Assembly: GCA_905221605.1 (NCBI GenBank)
Contig: CAJNDS010001296.1
Location: forward strand, 1 to 24,213
Length of the DNA: 24,213 nucleotides
Direction of reading: 5' to 3'
DNA from: Symbiodinium natans
Lineage: Eukaryota; Sar; Dinophyceae; Suessiales; Symbiodiniaceae
Below, one piece after another: positions 1 through 8,238 of the stretch. The notes beneath the pieces were generated by a model. The model was not told the DNA's origin. It saw nothing but the letters and a program-made list of their open reading frames with translations, and searched no databases. The translations under genes and the position numbers were made by a program. Numbering within the stretch: position 1 is the first letter of the stretch; each line of letters begins with the position of its first letter.

Positions 1-237
1 AGAGTGTTTAGGGCATTTGGGGTATTTTGGGTGTTTAAGGGTTCAGGGTTTCGTGTTTGTTTGGAGGGGGGGGGGGTTGGGTTAAGGGCCTTAAGGCAAA
101 CTTCAGGGGCTGGTTTCCTTCTTTTCTTGCTTAGTAGCTGAGTATAGACATGTATATATATATATATATACATACATACTCCTTACCATAACTGAAAGGT
201 TCACCTTTCTTTTTGGCCCAGGGTACTCAGCAACTAG

Positions 238-279
238 GCTCGGAAGCAGCTTGACCGTTTTGACTCCCTGTGTGCGCAG
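238..279 (+). CDS. candidate short exon, unassigned
   Basis: After an AG|G acceptor (ctag|GCT) the frame reads ARKQLDRFDSLCAQ with good coding character. It ends at a GC donor (CAG|GCACTC), or 9 nt later at a GT donor (TGG|GTAAAG, position 289). The splice style matches the helicase exons downstream and the phase (0) would be compatible. I could not match the residues to the helicase segment expected before motif Ia, so it may be an N-terminal helicase exon, another gene, or chance. Confidence 0.35.
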
Positions 280-1214
280 GCACTCTGGGTAAAGGGCGCG
301 CTGGGCCCAGGGACCAGGGACGCAACGTCCCGAAGCCTAAACCCTAGGGTTCATATAGGGCTTTATATAGGGCTTGTTTCTAGGGCTTTATATAGGGCTT
401 TATATAGGGTTTATGTAGGGTTGAAATAGGTTTCTTTGGGACACAGGGTGTTGGGTTGAGGGTATTTTAGGGCATGTAGGGGGATTTCGGGAACTGAGGT
501 TTAAGAGTCCGGGTCCTTCTACTGCCGAGAGGTGGAGAGTTCCTTGTCCCGGACAGGCGAAAGACCACGAGCATCCTTGCAACGAGTGGGTCGAACATCG
601 CCGCCCCTCGTCTACTATAGGGGCGTTAACACGTAGAATAGGGTTTTTTGGGGGGGGGGGGATCCGAGTATACTTACAAAGGAACCATAAGGGAACACGT
701 AACACTATTTGTAATTATTCCGACCCCTTTGCTACTTGGGGGGCTGTCCTTTCTCCCTTCTTGATTCCTAAACCCTTAACCCCAAACCCTATAAACCCTA
801 AACCCTAAACCCTAAACCCTAAAAGAACCTCAGACCCAATCAAGCCCCGGAGCATCTAGAAAGGGTTGGGGTCTCTTGGGGTTTAGGGTTAGGGTTTAGG
901 GTTTAGGGTTCTGGGATTCAGGGTTTTAGGGTTTCAGGGTTTTTGGATTTGGGGTTTTGGGGTTTTGGGGTTTCAGGGCTTCAGGGTTTTAGGGTTTCGG
1001 GGTTTTGTGGTTTTAGGGTTCAGGGTTGTAGGATTTTGGGGTTTCGGGCTTCAGGATGTTGGGGTTTTATGGGTTTAAGTTTTAGGCTTCGAAGGTTTGA
1101 GACCCCACCCTCACTCCCACATAAAATTGGGCAAGGTGGTACAGCAGTGGGAATGACATGTGGGTAGTTTTTGTTAAATTATGGTTGTCCCTTTTTGTGG
1201 TCTCTGTCTTAAAG

Positions 1215-1318
1215 GGTGCCGCATAGGGACCCCAAAAGCCATAACTTAGGCGACTGCCCATCTGGGTGGTTGTCAAAGTTATGGTCCCTTTTGGGGTCCC
1301 TAAACATAATACGGCACC
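1215..1318. repeat. foldback (inverted-repeat) element
   Basis: The arm at about 1215-1248 (GTGCCGCATAGGGACCCC...) is complementary, with a few mismatches, to the arm at about 1275-1318 (...GGGTCCCTAAACATAATACGGCAC). They are separated by about 26 nt. This could be a MITE-like remnant. A related partial motif, TTATGGTTGTCCC, occurs at about 1180. No target-site duplication was identified. Confidence 0.6.
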
Positions 1319-1443
1319 TGATATTTAGGGTGCCCAAAAAGGGTAAACCCTAAACCCGAAACCCTAAACCCTAAACCCCAAACCCTAAACCCTAAACCCC
1401 ACAAGCCATAATTTGGGAATCTACCCATATAAAGCGGTTGGAG

Positions 1444-1485
1444 GTAGACAACTTGGTGGAGGGGCTGGTCGCCATGGGCATCAAT
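1444..1485 (+). CDS. UPF1-like SF1 helicase, exon with motif Ia
   Basis: First confident exon of a split helicase. It reads VDNLVEGLVAMGIN from an AG|G acceptor (gag|GTA) to a GC donor (AAT|GCCTCT). In UPF1-like helicases motif Ia is (A)PSNxAVDNL, followed by a helix and then xVRLG. This exon gives VDNL plus that helix, and the next exon supplies AVRLGRPE, so the junction reads GIN-AVRLG as the family expects. The preceding residues (APSNxA) and Walker A must be on earlier exons that I did not find. A CCCTAAA array lies 44 nt upstream and a TTTAGGG array 43 nt downstream. The same frame stays open to 1515, so without transcripts the donor is inferred from the family junction. Confidence 0.8.
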
Positions 1486-2738
1486 GCCTCTTGCCTGGAG
1501 CGCTGTGCGAATTTCACGAGTTGGTTCAGGGTTTAGGGTTTAGGGATTAGGGTTTAGGGTTTAGGGTTTAGGGTTTAGGGTTTGGGCATCTCAGACTCCC
1601 TGCGATTTTGGGGGTGTAACAGGGCACATCCCCCTTCCCCCTTGGGAAATCCCCATGATGGCCATGGCCCCACGGGAATTCTATCCTCGAATGCCCCTTG
1701 TACCTTCGGAGGTTTAGGATCCCTAAACCCTAAACCCTAAGCCCTGAGCCCTAAACCCTAAGGCAGTTAGGGTTTTGGGTTGGAGTGTGCTTGGGATGAA
1801 GATGCGCGCTGATCGAGTGGATGTTTGGAGTTCGTTTAGGCGAGTCCAAACCCCCTACTTAAAAAAAACAACCGACAGGCCTCTTCAGAATGTCGCTTCG
1901 GGGTTGAGGCAAGTTTGTTGAGAGCTTTCTTTGCTGCGTGCTTCCCCGGGCGTTGGCGCTGGTGCTGGCGCTGGCGTTGGCGTTGGCGTTTGTTGGTATT
2001 GGGTGTTGTTGTTGCTGTGCTGGTGCTGTTGCTCTTTGTCCCATAACAGGCTATCGGGACCAGCATCTTTTGCTGGATTGCTTTTTGACCGGAGTTATGT
2101 CAAGTCTGTTGGGAAGAGTTGAAGGTTTTCATACCTAGCTTTGCTCGGACCAGGTGTTTGGGCCATTTCTTTCTGTGTCGGGAGTAGGTTTGTAGGGATC
2201 GCGGGGATGCCCCGTATTGCCCTTCTTCCCCTGTGTTAGTTGCTAGTTGCTAGCTTTGTGCTGAATCAACAAAGGGTAGCCCATAATTCTAGGGTACTGG
2301 ACAGTCTGTGTGAGGTGTGATGTTTTGGATTGTTGTCCAAGGCCTCACCCACTGGACGCCAATCCCCGATTTGGAGTTGAGGGCTCAGGGTTTAGATGAG
2401 GGTTTAGGCTTACGATTAGGGTTTAGGGTTTGCAGTGCTTTGGGCCCTGATGCAAGACAGGAAAGCCTGCTACTGTGTGGATATCTTACGTTCTGTTAAA
2501 GTCCCAAGACCACTTTCCCAAAGCACCTGCCAGAGGCGCAGACTATTATTGGTGTTAGCGTGAAAAGTGTTTTAAGTTGTGGTCTTTCTGGTCCCCCTCC
2601 CTCCCCCCCCACCCCCGAAGCCCTCTAAACCTTAAACCCCAATTCCTACCTCAACACCCTAATATAGGGTTTAGGTTTTACGGTTTAGAGATTTATGGAA
2701 GCCCTAAGCCCTAAACCCTAAACCCTAAACTCTTTGAG
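1486..2738 (+). other. intron 1 of the helicase gene
   Basis: GC-AG intron. TTTAGGG repeats lie near its 5' end (1529-1583) and CCCTAAA repeats near its 3' end (2703-2730), so the ends can pair in the transcript. It also holds a degenerate C-rich array (1720-1765), a GGCGCTGGTG-type low-complexity run (1954-2040) and a C-rich tract (2590-2625). Two stretches look coding, 1624-1711 and 2436-2494 (LWALMQDRKACYC). They are not needed for the helicase frame. Confidence 0.65.
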
Positions 2739-2777
2739 GCTGTGCGCCTCGGCCGCCCGGAGATCATGCGCCCGGAG
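2739..2777 (+). CDS. UPF1-like SF1 helicase, RLGRPE exon
   Basis: Reads AVRLGRPEIMRPE after an AG|G acceptor (gag|GCT), ending at a GT donor (GAG|GTGTCT), one of only two GT donors in this gene. The xVRLGxPxxxRPE segment follows motif Ia in UPF1/SMUBP2-type helicases and belongs to the RecA1 domain. The frame continues open past the donor to VSRCAARQ, so the exact end rests on the phase-0 junction with the next exon. CCCTAAA repeats end 9 nt upstream of the exon. Confidence 0.85.
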
Positions 2778-3178
2778 GTGTCTCGCTGCGCCGCTCGGCA
2801 AAGAGGAAGATCCTCTAGTTTGGAGTTTTCGGGTTTAGGGTTTAGGGTTTACGGTTTACGGTTTACGGTTTACGGTTTACGGTTTACGGTTTACGGTTTA
2901 GGCTTGGGACAAGGCGCAAGAGTCCTGTCTAAACCTTATGTAAGCTCCATAATTCTTATCAATCCCATAAACTATAAACCTTTTTCAGCAATGGAGGCCC
3001 TCAAGCCCTCATATCATTGCAAGCGCCATAAACACAAAACCCTAAGCCATTTTCTCTCTACACATTTAGGGTTGTTTAACGTTAAAAATCCCATTTAGGG
3101 TTTTTCGGGTTTTTAACTGTAAAAAACTCAAAATGCCACGGAAGTCGAAAGCACCAAGCCACAGCAGCAGCTGCCGAG
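2778..3178 (+). other. intron 2 of the helicase gene
   Basis: GT-AG intron of 401 nt. Its 5' part holds three TTTAGGG units followed by about eight copies of the variant TTTACGG. Its 3' part holds only isolated heptamers in both orientations (about 3036-3110). The stretch 2990-3050 is open (AMEALKPSYHCKRHKHK) but is not needed by the helicase. Confidence 0.6.
2833..2900 (+). repeat. TTTAGGG array converting to TTTACGG variant
   Basis: Two to three TTTAGGG units are followed by about eight uninterrupted TTTACGG units and then a return to TTTAGG. The homogeneous block of one variant points to local tandem amplification and not to telomerase addition with errors. Confidence 0.9.
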
Positions 3179-3235
3179 GTAGTGGAGAATGTCGCCATGA
3201 GGAATATGGGTGTGGCTTCCTTCAAGGACCTGCGA
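3179..3235 (+). CDS. UPF1-like SF1 helicase, 1B/stalk exon
   Basis: Reads VVENVAMRNMGVASFKDLR from an AG|G acceptor (gag|GTA) to a GA donor (CGA|GAATGA). In this family a helical, poorly conserved stretch ending in a leucine-arginine segment follows RxGRPE and precedes motif Ic, and this exon fits by position, length and phase (0/0). An in-frame TGA directly after the donor (3239-3241) shows that the open frame ends here if it is not spliced. The assignment rests on position between two better conserved exons more than on a signature motif. Confidence 0.7.
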
Positions 3236-3296
3236 GAATGACCCCAGCGTTTAGGGTTAAGGGCTTTAAGGTGAAAGACCTTTGGGGGGTGCAAGT

Positions 3297-3437
3297 TGGG
3301 ATGTTTCCCCTTATACTAACAGTCCTTAGTAGGGGCTTAGCGTTTAGGGTTTAGGGTTTAGGGTTCAGGGTTTAGGCTGTAGGGTTTGGGCTTCCATAGT
3401 CCCTATGAAGGACTGTTAGTATAAGGAGGGACATCCC
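3297..3437. mobile_element. foldback / MITE-like element, copy A
   Basis: Arms of about 38 nt: 3297-3335 begins TGGGATGTTTCCCCTTATAC, and 3400-3437 is its reverse complement with few mismatches, ending GGACATCCCA. AAGT directly precedes the left arm and directly follows the right arm, a possible 4-bp target-site duplication. The loop is a TTTAGGG array. Copy B of the same arm family is at 11421-11522. No coding capacity, so any mobility would need a transposase supplied elsewhere. Confidence 0.75.
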
Positions 3438-3676
3438 AAAGTGTAAAGGAAGTTACATGGTCCTAGGGTTCTGAAGTATGGGCCCTTGGGTTTTCTTCAG
3501 CAAGGGCCTCTAGATGAAGGGGCCATGCAACAACCCTTCGAACCAGGTAATGGTGTTCCATGTCAACTGTGCTAGCACTACCACCTTCCACTAAAAACCC
3601 TCTGAAGGACGATCTAAAGCCAACGGACAGCCTAAACCTCCTCAACCTCCCTGTACCTCCCTCCAACTTGGGTTTA

Positions 3677-3741
3677 GGCCCTAAACCCTAAACCCTAAAC
3701 CCTAAACCCTAAACCCTAAACCCTAAACCCTAAACCCTATA
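3677..3741 (-). repeat. interstitial CCCTAAA array
   Basis: About nine uninterrupted CCCTAAA heptamers (TTTAGGG on the minus strand) in the middle of intron 3. Confidence 0.95.
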
Positions 3742-4010
3742 AGCCCTTAACTGCTGTGCCCGAGTTCCCCCTTGAAAGTCGCAGTTTCCAGCATTCGGTA
3801 GTTGAGATGGCTCGGACGCACAGTTGCGGTTCGGATTCCCAACTCGCGCCCACACCCAAAAGGCACCCTGTTTCTCCTAGCTTTCTGGGAAGGGTCTATA
3901 GGGTTTAGAGTTCTGGGGGTTTTGGGGCTGTCGGGTTTAGGGTTTAGGGTTTAGGGTGTAGGATTTAATTTAGGGTTTAGGGTTTAGGGTTACAGGGTTT
4001 GTGGGTTTAG

Positions 4011-4082
4011 GGCAAGTCCCTCGAGGACGTGCCGGAGAAGGCCAAGCGAAAAGCCATCCAAGAAGCCATGGAAGAAGCGCAG
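4011..4082 (+). CDS. UPF1-like SF1 helicase, helical stalk exon
   Basis: 24 codons reading GKSLEDVPEKAKRKAIQ and then an acidic helix ending EEAQ. The charged amphipathic helix just before motif Ic matches the stalk region that precedes the V(I)CxT strand in UPF1-like helicases. The acceptor is tag|GGC and the donor is GC (CAG|GCGCGC). The acceptor AG lies inside a telomeric heptamer: TTTAGGG occupies 4007-4013, so the first two G of the exon are repeat bases. TTTAGGG arrays flank the exon on both sides. Confidence 0.85.
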
Positions 4083-4723
4083 GCGCGCCCTAGGGTTTTA
4101 GGGTTTAGGGTTTAGGGTTCAGGGTTTAGGGTTCAGGGTTTGGGGTTTAGGGTTTGGCGTAGGTTGCGCTGTTTGTGTTCTGTGCTGTTTCAGGTGCCGC
4201 TGTTTTGAGTTCTGGTGGTTTAGTTCGCAGGGTTTTTGGTTTATTTCTTGCAGGAGCTTGCATGGTTGGTATCATCTTCTTAATCTGAGACCTCATCTGT
4301 GTAGCCACGGTTGTAGACGAAACCCCGCACCCCGAAAGCCTCGATTCAAAGGATTGCGAATTCGGGGCGGGGGGGGGGGGGGAGGGGACCCTTGGCAAGC
4401 TGACAAGCTATGCAATGTTTTTTGTAATGAGGCTTCTCCAAAGTCAGCATAGTGGGGCTGAGAGTACAGGGCTGTCAAAGGCTCAGGCAAGTTTTCCAAA
4501 ACTCCTACATTAAGGAGCATGACCTGAACCCTACATCGCCGTACGTGTTTTTTGACTTACTGGCCCCCAGGCCCTCCAAGCCTAACAGGGGGGGATGAAT
4601 CCTAAACCCCTGAACCCTCCAGCCTATGGGGCCTTTAAGGCCTTTAGGGCCTCTAGGTCATCTAGGGCCTCTAGGGTTCAGGGTTTAGGGTCTAAGTTTA
4701 GGGTTTAGAGTTTTCAGCAACAG
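4083..4723 (+). other. intron 4 of the helicase gene
   Basis: GC-AG intron. TTTAGGG repeats occupy its first 80 nt. It also has a T-rich stretch with several TTTCAG/TTGCAG motifs (4180-4255), a G run (about 4365-4383), a CTAGGGCCT-type run (4625-4680) and degenerate TTTAGGG just before the acceptor. No gene recognised. Confidence 0.65.
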
Positions 4724-4775
4724 GTCATCTGCTGCACCGTGGTCACAGCTGGGAGTGCGTTGCTGAAAGACTTCC
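4724..4775 (+). CDS. UPF1-like SF1 helicase, motif Ic-region exon (VICCT)
   Basis: Reads VICCTVVTAGSALLKDF plus one base. It corresponds to the V(I)CATxxxAGSxxL strand that precedes motif II in the UPF1-like family. The acceptor is cag|GTC and the donor is GC (TTCC|GCCCTC). The exon leaves one base (C), which with GA from the next exon makes an arginine codon, giving LLKDF-R-FPLVLVDEASQ across the junction, as expected for the family. The unspliced frame would run to a TGA at 4818. TTTAGGG-like repeats lie on both sides. Confidence 0.9.
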
Positions 4776-5028
4776 GCCCTCGGGGCAGCACTAGCCCAGG
4801 AGGTTCAATCGCTTGGAGTTGAAAGGCGCGGCTTTTTGTATTGTTTTTTTTTTTTTTTGTGGGGGGGTGGGTTGGGTTTAGGGTTTTGTGGGGCTTGGTT
4901 CAGGGTACAGAGTTGCTGTTCATTGCTTGTCTTAGGCGCCTTGTTTTTCCAAACTCTCCATTTGTGTTTGGCGTGGCTTTGTACTTGAAGCTGGACCTGT
5001 ACCATGAACCAAAGGAGAATGCCCTAAA

Positions 5029-5135
5029 CCCCAAACCCTAAACCCTAAAACCCTAAACCCTAAGCCCTAAACCCTAAACCCTAAACCCTAAACCCTAAAC
5101 CCTAAACCCTAAACCCTAAACCCTAAACCCTAAGC
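5029..5135 (-). repeat. interstitial CCCTAAA array
   Basis: About fourteen CCCTAAA units with occasional CCCTAAG or CCCTAAAA variants. Confidence 0.95.
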
Positions 5136-5156
5136 CAGATCTTGCCTATCCTGCAG

Positions 5157-5276
5157 GGCGATGGGTTGGTATCTAAGCTGTGCGTGCTCTCCTGCGGGCA
5201 CGGCTCAGGGCTGAGTTCAGGTGATCTGGACAGCCACATCCCTGAGCCTCCCAAGCCCTCTGCGGACCTCAGACGG
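5157..5276 (+). CDS. candidate exon inside intron 5, unassigned
   Basis: Forty open codons starting GDGLVSKLCVLSCGHGSG and rich in proline near the end. They follow a good acceptor (CTATCCTGCAG|GGC) and end at GT (CGG|GTTTAG). The island is framed by CCCTAAA on the left and TTTAGGG on the right, just like true exons here. Its phase (0) does not fit between the neighbouring helicase exons, which join in phase 1, so it cannot simply be an extra helicase exon. It could be an alternative exon, part of a nested gene, or chance. Confidence 0.3.
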
Positions 5277-5349
5277 GTTTAGGGTTTAGGGTTTAGGGTT
5301 TAGGGTTTAGGGTTTAGGGTTTAGGGTTTAGGGTTTAGGGTTTAGGGTT
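5276..5349 (+). repeat. interstitial TTTAGGG array
   Basis: About ten perfect TTTAGGG units directly after the candidate exon at 5157-5276. Confidence 0.95.
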
Positions 5350-5555
5350 AATTCAGTAAATACCGTTGCATCGAATATGCTTTCTTAGAGTTTCGACAAG
5401 AGAAAAGAGCGTGCGAAAGGATATTCAAAGGTCCTGGTAGTCGGTAGTATGGTGTTTTCGGCGTTTAATACATGGCCCGAAGTTCCAACCCCCAAATAGC
5501 AACCCTAAGCCCCCATAGCTGCACTCCACCCGGATGCCCTACGCCCTACGCCAAG

Positions 5556-5590
5556 GATTTCCCCTGGTTCTGGTAGATGAGGCCTCGCAG
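5556..5590 (+). CDS. UPF1-like SF1 helicase, motif II (Walker B) exon
   Basis: Two phase bases and then FPLVLVDEASQ: the hydrophobic strand and DExxQ Walker B box that coordinates Mg and activates water for ATP hydrolysis in SF1 helicases. The acceptor is aag|GAT. I place the donor at GC after CAG (CAG|GCGGCG), because the junction then reads DEASQ-VTEP, which keeps the family's DEAxQxxEP spacing. Later donors at 5594 (GC) and 5600 (GT) are also phase-compatible but would add one or three residues. This is one of the most diagnostic pieces of the gene. Confidence 0.92.
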
Positions 5591-6760
5591 GCGGCGATGG
5601 TTGTATCCTAAACCCTAAACCCGCATCCCTAAACCCTAAACCCTAAACCCTAGACCCTAAACCGCAATTACACAGGACCCCAAGAGCGACTTCCCAAAAA
5701 AATCCGCGGGAGCTCATGGGAAGCCCTAGCAACCTCTTAAACCCCAACCTAAACCCTTACAGAGCTGATTTCTTTTGTGGGGTTGCGACTGGGAGTTTCG
5801 GGTGGTTTGCCATCCTTGCAGCGCCCGCAGACCTGAATCCTAAGGGGGGCGGGGTTTATGGGGTTTAGGGTTTAGGGCATTTCCTAGGCTTGCTTTTTAT
5901 CAATCGGACGTAACTTAGAGAGCATGAGACCAGCATCTCTTTCAGCTGCTGATTTCGGGCTTTAACTCAACAAACCTTTACAGGCAAGAGCCCTTTAAAA
6001 CCCGGAACATTTTTGCAGGCAACCGTCTTGACAATTCTAAACCCTAAACCCTAAACGCTAAACCCTAAACCCTAAACCCTCAACCTTCCTAGTCCGAGTC
6101 CCCCCCAGATCTAAAACCCTAAACCCTAAACCCCAAGCATCTGAGAGCATGCCAGCCAGCTCTGGGCTGCTGCTGCCATCCACAGAGGGACCTCAGCATG
6201 ACTCTTAGGGTCTAGGGTTTAGGGTTCTGGGTTTAGGGTTTAGGAGGGTTTAGGGTTTAGGGTTTACAAGATTTCGGCGGCTCTCCGGCTGAAAGTGTTT
6301 ATCTTCTCGGTAGCCCCGCGGTACCCTTTACTTTACTCGTTTTTGTTGGTTTAAGGTTCCGTTTTTAAGTAACCAGCCCACCAAAGGGGTGCCCTTATTA
6401 TGAAACGGTTATTGGGCTACCGAGTCTGTTTTGAGTCCACTCATTCAGCTCTTGCCAGATCCAGTATCTGTCATTTCAGCTCTTGACTCAACACCTTCGG
6501 TTTCAGAATATAAAGCCCTAAGCCTACCTAAACCTAACCCCCAAACCCTACACCGCGTTGAGCCACAAAAGGGCCCCTTTCTTCATCTTGACTGCCGTGG
6601 AACCTAGTAAGCCATCAAACCCGGCGGTTTTCCCGTAACCCTTTAAAGCCGAAAGCCCTAGTGGCTTAGGGTTACGGGCTTAGGGTTACGGGCTTAGGGT
6701 GAGGGTAATTCAAAACCCTCAACCCAAACACCCAAAAAGCTGGAAACGTACACCTGGCAG
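5591..6760 (+). other. intron 6 of the helicase gene
   Basis: GC-AG intron and an exception to the usual order: CCCTAAA (5608-5663) comes first, TTTAGGG at 5858-5878, CCCTAAA again at 6037-6083 and 6115-6133, then TTTAGGG (6207-6268). It contains a foldback (6306-6424) and a GCTTAGGGTTACGG direct repeat (6661-6705). An open stretch at 6135-6205 (ESMPASSGLLLPSTEGPQ) was not needed for the helicase. Confidence 0.6.
6306..6424. repeat. foldback element in intron 6
   Basis: CTCGGTAGCCC (6306-6316) is perfectly complementary to GGGCTACCGAG (6414-6424), with weaker internal pairing (for example GGTTCCGTTT against AAACGGTT). No coding capacity and no clear target-site duplication. Confidence 0.5.
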
Positions 6761-6811
6761 GTTACCGAGCCCGCGACGCTGATTTCCATTTGCCGGGGCT
6801 GCCAACAGCTG
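6761..6811 (+). CDS. UPF1-like SF1 helicase, exon between motifs II and III
   Basis: Reads VTEPATLISICRGCQQL. It is the conserved (xx)EPxxLIPLxxGxxxL helix and strand that links motif II to motif III. The acceptor is cag|GTT and the donor is GC (CTG|GCCCCC). The next exon begins VLCGDHCQLPP, giving GCQQL-VLCGDH across the junction. The unspliced frame stays open for many codons, so openness alone would have overextended this exon; the junction is set by the family pattern. Confidence 0.9.
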
Positions 6812-7656
6812 GCCCCCTCCCCAGACCTTGCGCAGGTCACAGGGTTCAGGGCTTTAAGCCCTATAAGCCCTGTAGACCCTTTAGGCAGGTTTGGCATTGA
6901 TTGTGGCGCCTTGAATGGCTTAGGCAAATTCATTGTGGTGTTACAAGTTGAAAGGGTAAGTTTCGGGTTTTTGGGCTGTAGGCTTGTACGTTTAGTGTCT
7001 AGGGTTTGGGCTTGCGGGTTTTTTGGCAGCCTGCAGCTGCAAGTGCTTTGTCCAGCAACTGTGACGTTCTTTATGCGCAATCCCTAACCCCAAGGGTCCA
7101 TGCACCTCATTATTTTTTGCTTGGGCCCCAAAGTCCCTATATAGGAGGCACCTCAAGGCCCATAATTAACCCGAAACTAGAGTCCTTTTCAAGAATCGCC
7201 AAACATGGTACCACTCTTTTCGGAAACCCCTATGAGAGGTATCTAAAGCCGACATTATGAACCCCAAGCCCTGTTGTAAGTGGGCGGTCTTGGGGCGGAA
7301 ATGGGTCTCCATACGCTTCCACTGGGCACGCCCTGGCGCCGCTAAAGCCTTAGCACCCTAAGACCTCAAACCCTAAAACTTTTGGGTTTAAAGTTTCGGC
7401 TGAGGGCTTAAAACCAGGTTTAGGGTGAGTGTTGTGTAGAATTTATGCACTCCACACTCTCAGAAATAGCTTAGACCCCTGAAGTCGTCAAAGCCCAAGC
7501 TAGAGATGTATAGTTTAGTGCTCCGCCCTAAACCTTAAACCCTAAACCCCTAAACCCCAAACCTTAGACCCTAAACCCTAAACCCTAAACCCTGAACCCT
7601 GAACCCTAAACCCTAAACCCTAAACCCATCCCCCAGTTTGAGCTCCTGTTGGGCAG
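6812..7656 (+). other. intron 7 of the helicase gene
   Basis: GC-AG intron. The donor side has no TTTAGGG array. A CCCTAAA array (7525-7627) lies just before the acceptor. The middle (6840-7500) holds degenerate GGGTTT sequence and no recognisable gene. Confidence 0.65.
7525..7627 (-). repeat. interstitial CCCTAAA array
   Basis: About a dozen CCCTAAA-type heptamers with CCCTGAA and CCCCTAAA variants, ending 29 nt before the motif III exon. Confidence 0.9.
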
Positions 7657-7719
7657 GTCCTGTGTGGTGACCACTGTCAGCTGCCTCCCACCGTCAAGTC
7701 CGATTCGCCCACGCTGGAG
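7657..7719 (+). CDS. UPF1-like SF1 helicase, motif III exon
   Basis: 21 codons beginning VLCGDHCQLPPTVKS. GDxxQLPPTV is motif III of UPF1-like helicases; it couples nucleotide binding to nucleic-acid contact and closes the RecA1 (AAA_11-type) domain. The acceptor is cag|GTC and the donor is GA (GAG|GACAAC). With this donor the distance from QLPPTV to SLFERL on the next exon equals the family spacing TVxSxxxxxxxLxxSLF. The cysteine in GDHC is not at a catalytic position. Confidence 0.93.
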
Positions 7720-7747
7720 GACAACCCTAAAGCCCGAAAAGCCCTAA

Positions 7748-7828
7748 AGGGTTTAGGGTTTAGGGTTTAGGGTTTAGGGTTTAGGGTTTAGGGTTTAGGG
7801 TTCAGGGTTTAGGGTTTAGGGTTTAGGG
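7748..7828 (+). repeat. interstitial TTTAGGG array
   Basis: About eleven TTTAGGG units with one TTCAGGG variant, starting 28 nt after the motif III exon. Shorter copies continue to 7855. Confidence 0.95.
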
Positions 7829-8121
7829 TTCCGAAATTAGGGTTTAGGGTTTAACCCTAAAGCCTCAAACCCAACAACCCCCAATCCGCTAAATCGCCCC
7901 GGAGCCTTAAAGCCTAAAGAATTTGCCGGGAAGGGCCGGGTGAGTAGAAAGCAACTCAGCAAATTCAAAGAACGGGTCAAGGCGGAGTTGCTCACAGCCG
8001 ACAGAGGCCAGCCTGCTCGACGCCAGGGAGCACCTTGCGAATGCAACCATTTCTGGGTTGCGTGGCTAAACATAGGGTTTAGGGTTTAGGGCTTAGGGTT
8101 TAGGGTTTAGGGTTCACACAG

Positions 8122-8238
8122 TATGAAAGGCTTGACCATGCAGCAGACATCGCGGAAGATTGTGCTGGGGTGCAAGACGTGTTGGAGCGACCCTTGGATT
8201 GGCAGGCGATGTGTCTGGTTGGGATGCCAGCTGGGAAC
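8122..8238 (+). CDS. candidate exon(s) inside intron 8, unassigned
   Basis: 39 open codons (YERLDHAADIAEDCAGVQDV...) follow a CACAG acceptor and run to a TGA at 8239. Two further coding-like reads in other frames follow (WELRALAKGTGRG at about 8232; ELQGLLQHKAQKTFRDAG at about 8345-8400). I recognise no family. The minus strand of the same stretch is also open, so strand and reality are uncertain. It may be a nested gene, a retrocopy fragment, or exons of a gene sharing the locus. Confidence 0.3.

Larger units (their letters stand above)
1..1443. other. upstream region of the helicase gene, telomere-repeat rich
   Basis: No confident gene. It holds a short TA-dinucleotide run (about 151-170), a TATAGGG-like degenerate stretch (355-420), a 12-G run near 649-661, a C-rich telomeric array (about 783-825), a G-rich array that decays into GGGTTT-type sequence (876-1080), a foldback (1215-1318) and a C-rich array (1345-1400) just before the first confident exon. 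If the helicase gene starts further left, this is intron. The segment 500-640 is open in more than one frame on both strands and I cannot choose between them. Confidence 0.6.
3236..4010 (+). other. intron 3 of the helicase gene
   Basis: GA-AG intron. TTTAGGG starts 13 nt after the donor. The intron holds a foldback element (3297-3437) with a TTTAGGG array in its loop, a CCCTAAA array (3677-3741) and a further TTTAGGG array (3936-4010) that runs into the acceptor. An open stretch at 3501-3546 (QGPLDEGAMQQPFEP) is flanked by TTTTCTTCAG and GTAATG and looks like a conventional exon. It would change the helicase frame and was not used. Confidence 0.65.
4776..5555 (+). other. intron 5 of the helicase gene
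   Basis: GC-AG intron with a T run (4843-4858), one TTTAGGG (4876), a long CCCTAAA array (5029-5135) and a long TTTAGGG array (5276-5349). These two arrays face each other across a coding-like island (5157-5276). The last 200 nt hold no recognisable feature. Confidence 0.65.

Noticed and set aside
299-330. GPGTRDAT read as a possible Walker A
   Set aside because: It lacks the GK(T/S) core; resemblance to GPPGTGKT is superficial.
400-705. 101-codon minus-strand frame
   Set aside because: It runs through degenerate telomeric and G-run sequence; the plus strand is open too, and no family is recognisable.
2436-2494. LWALMQDRKACYC... as a helicase exon in intron 1
   Set aside because: Good coding look and a tgcag acceptor, but the acceptor is not AG|G and the flanking exons join perfectly without it (GIN-AVRLG).
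3775-3860. tRNA-like stretch with GGTTCGGATTCC
   Set aside because: A B-box-like sequence only; no A box at the right distance and no cloverleaf or acceptor stem could be built.
7440-7485. EFMHSTLSE read as the QYRMHP block
   Set aside because: It precedes motif III, so it is in the wrong order, and the true MHP exon is at 11600 in correct phase.
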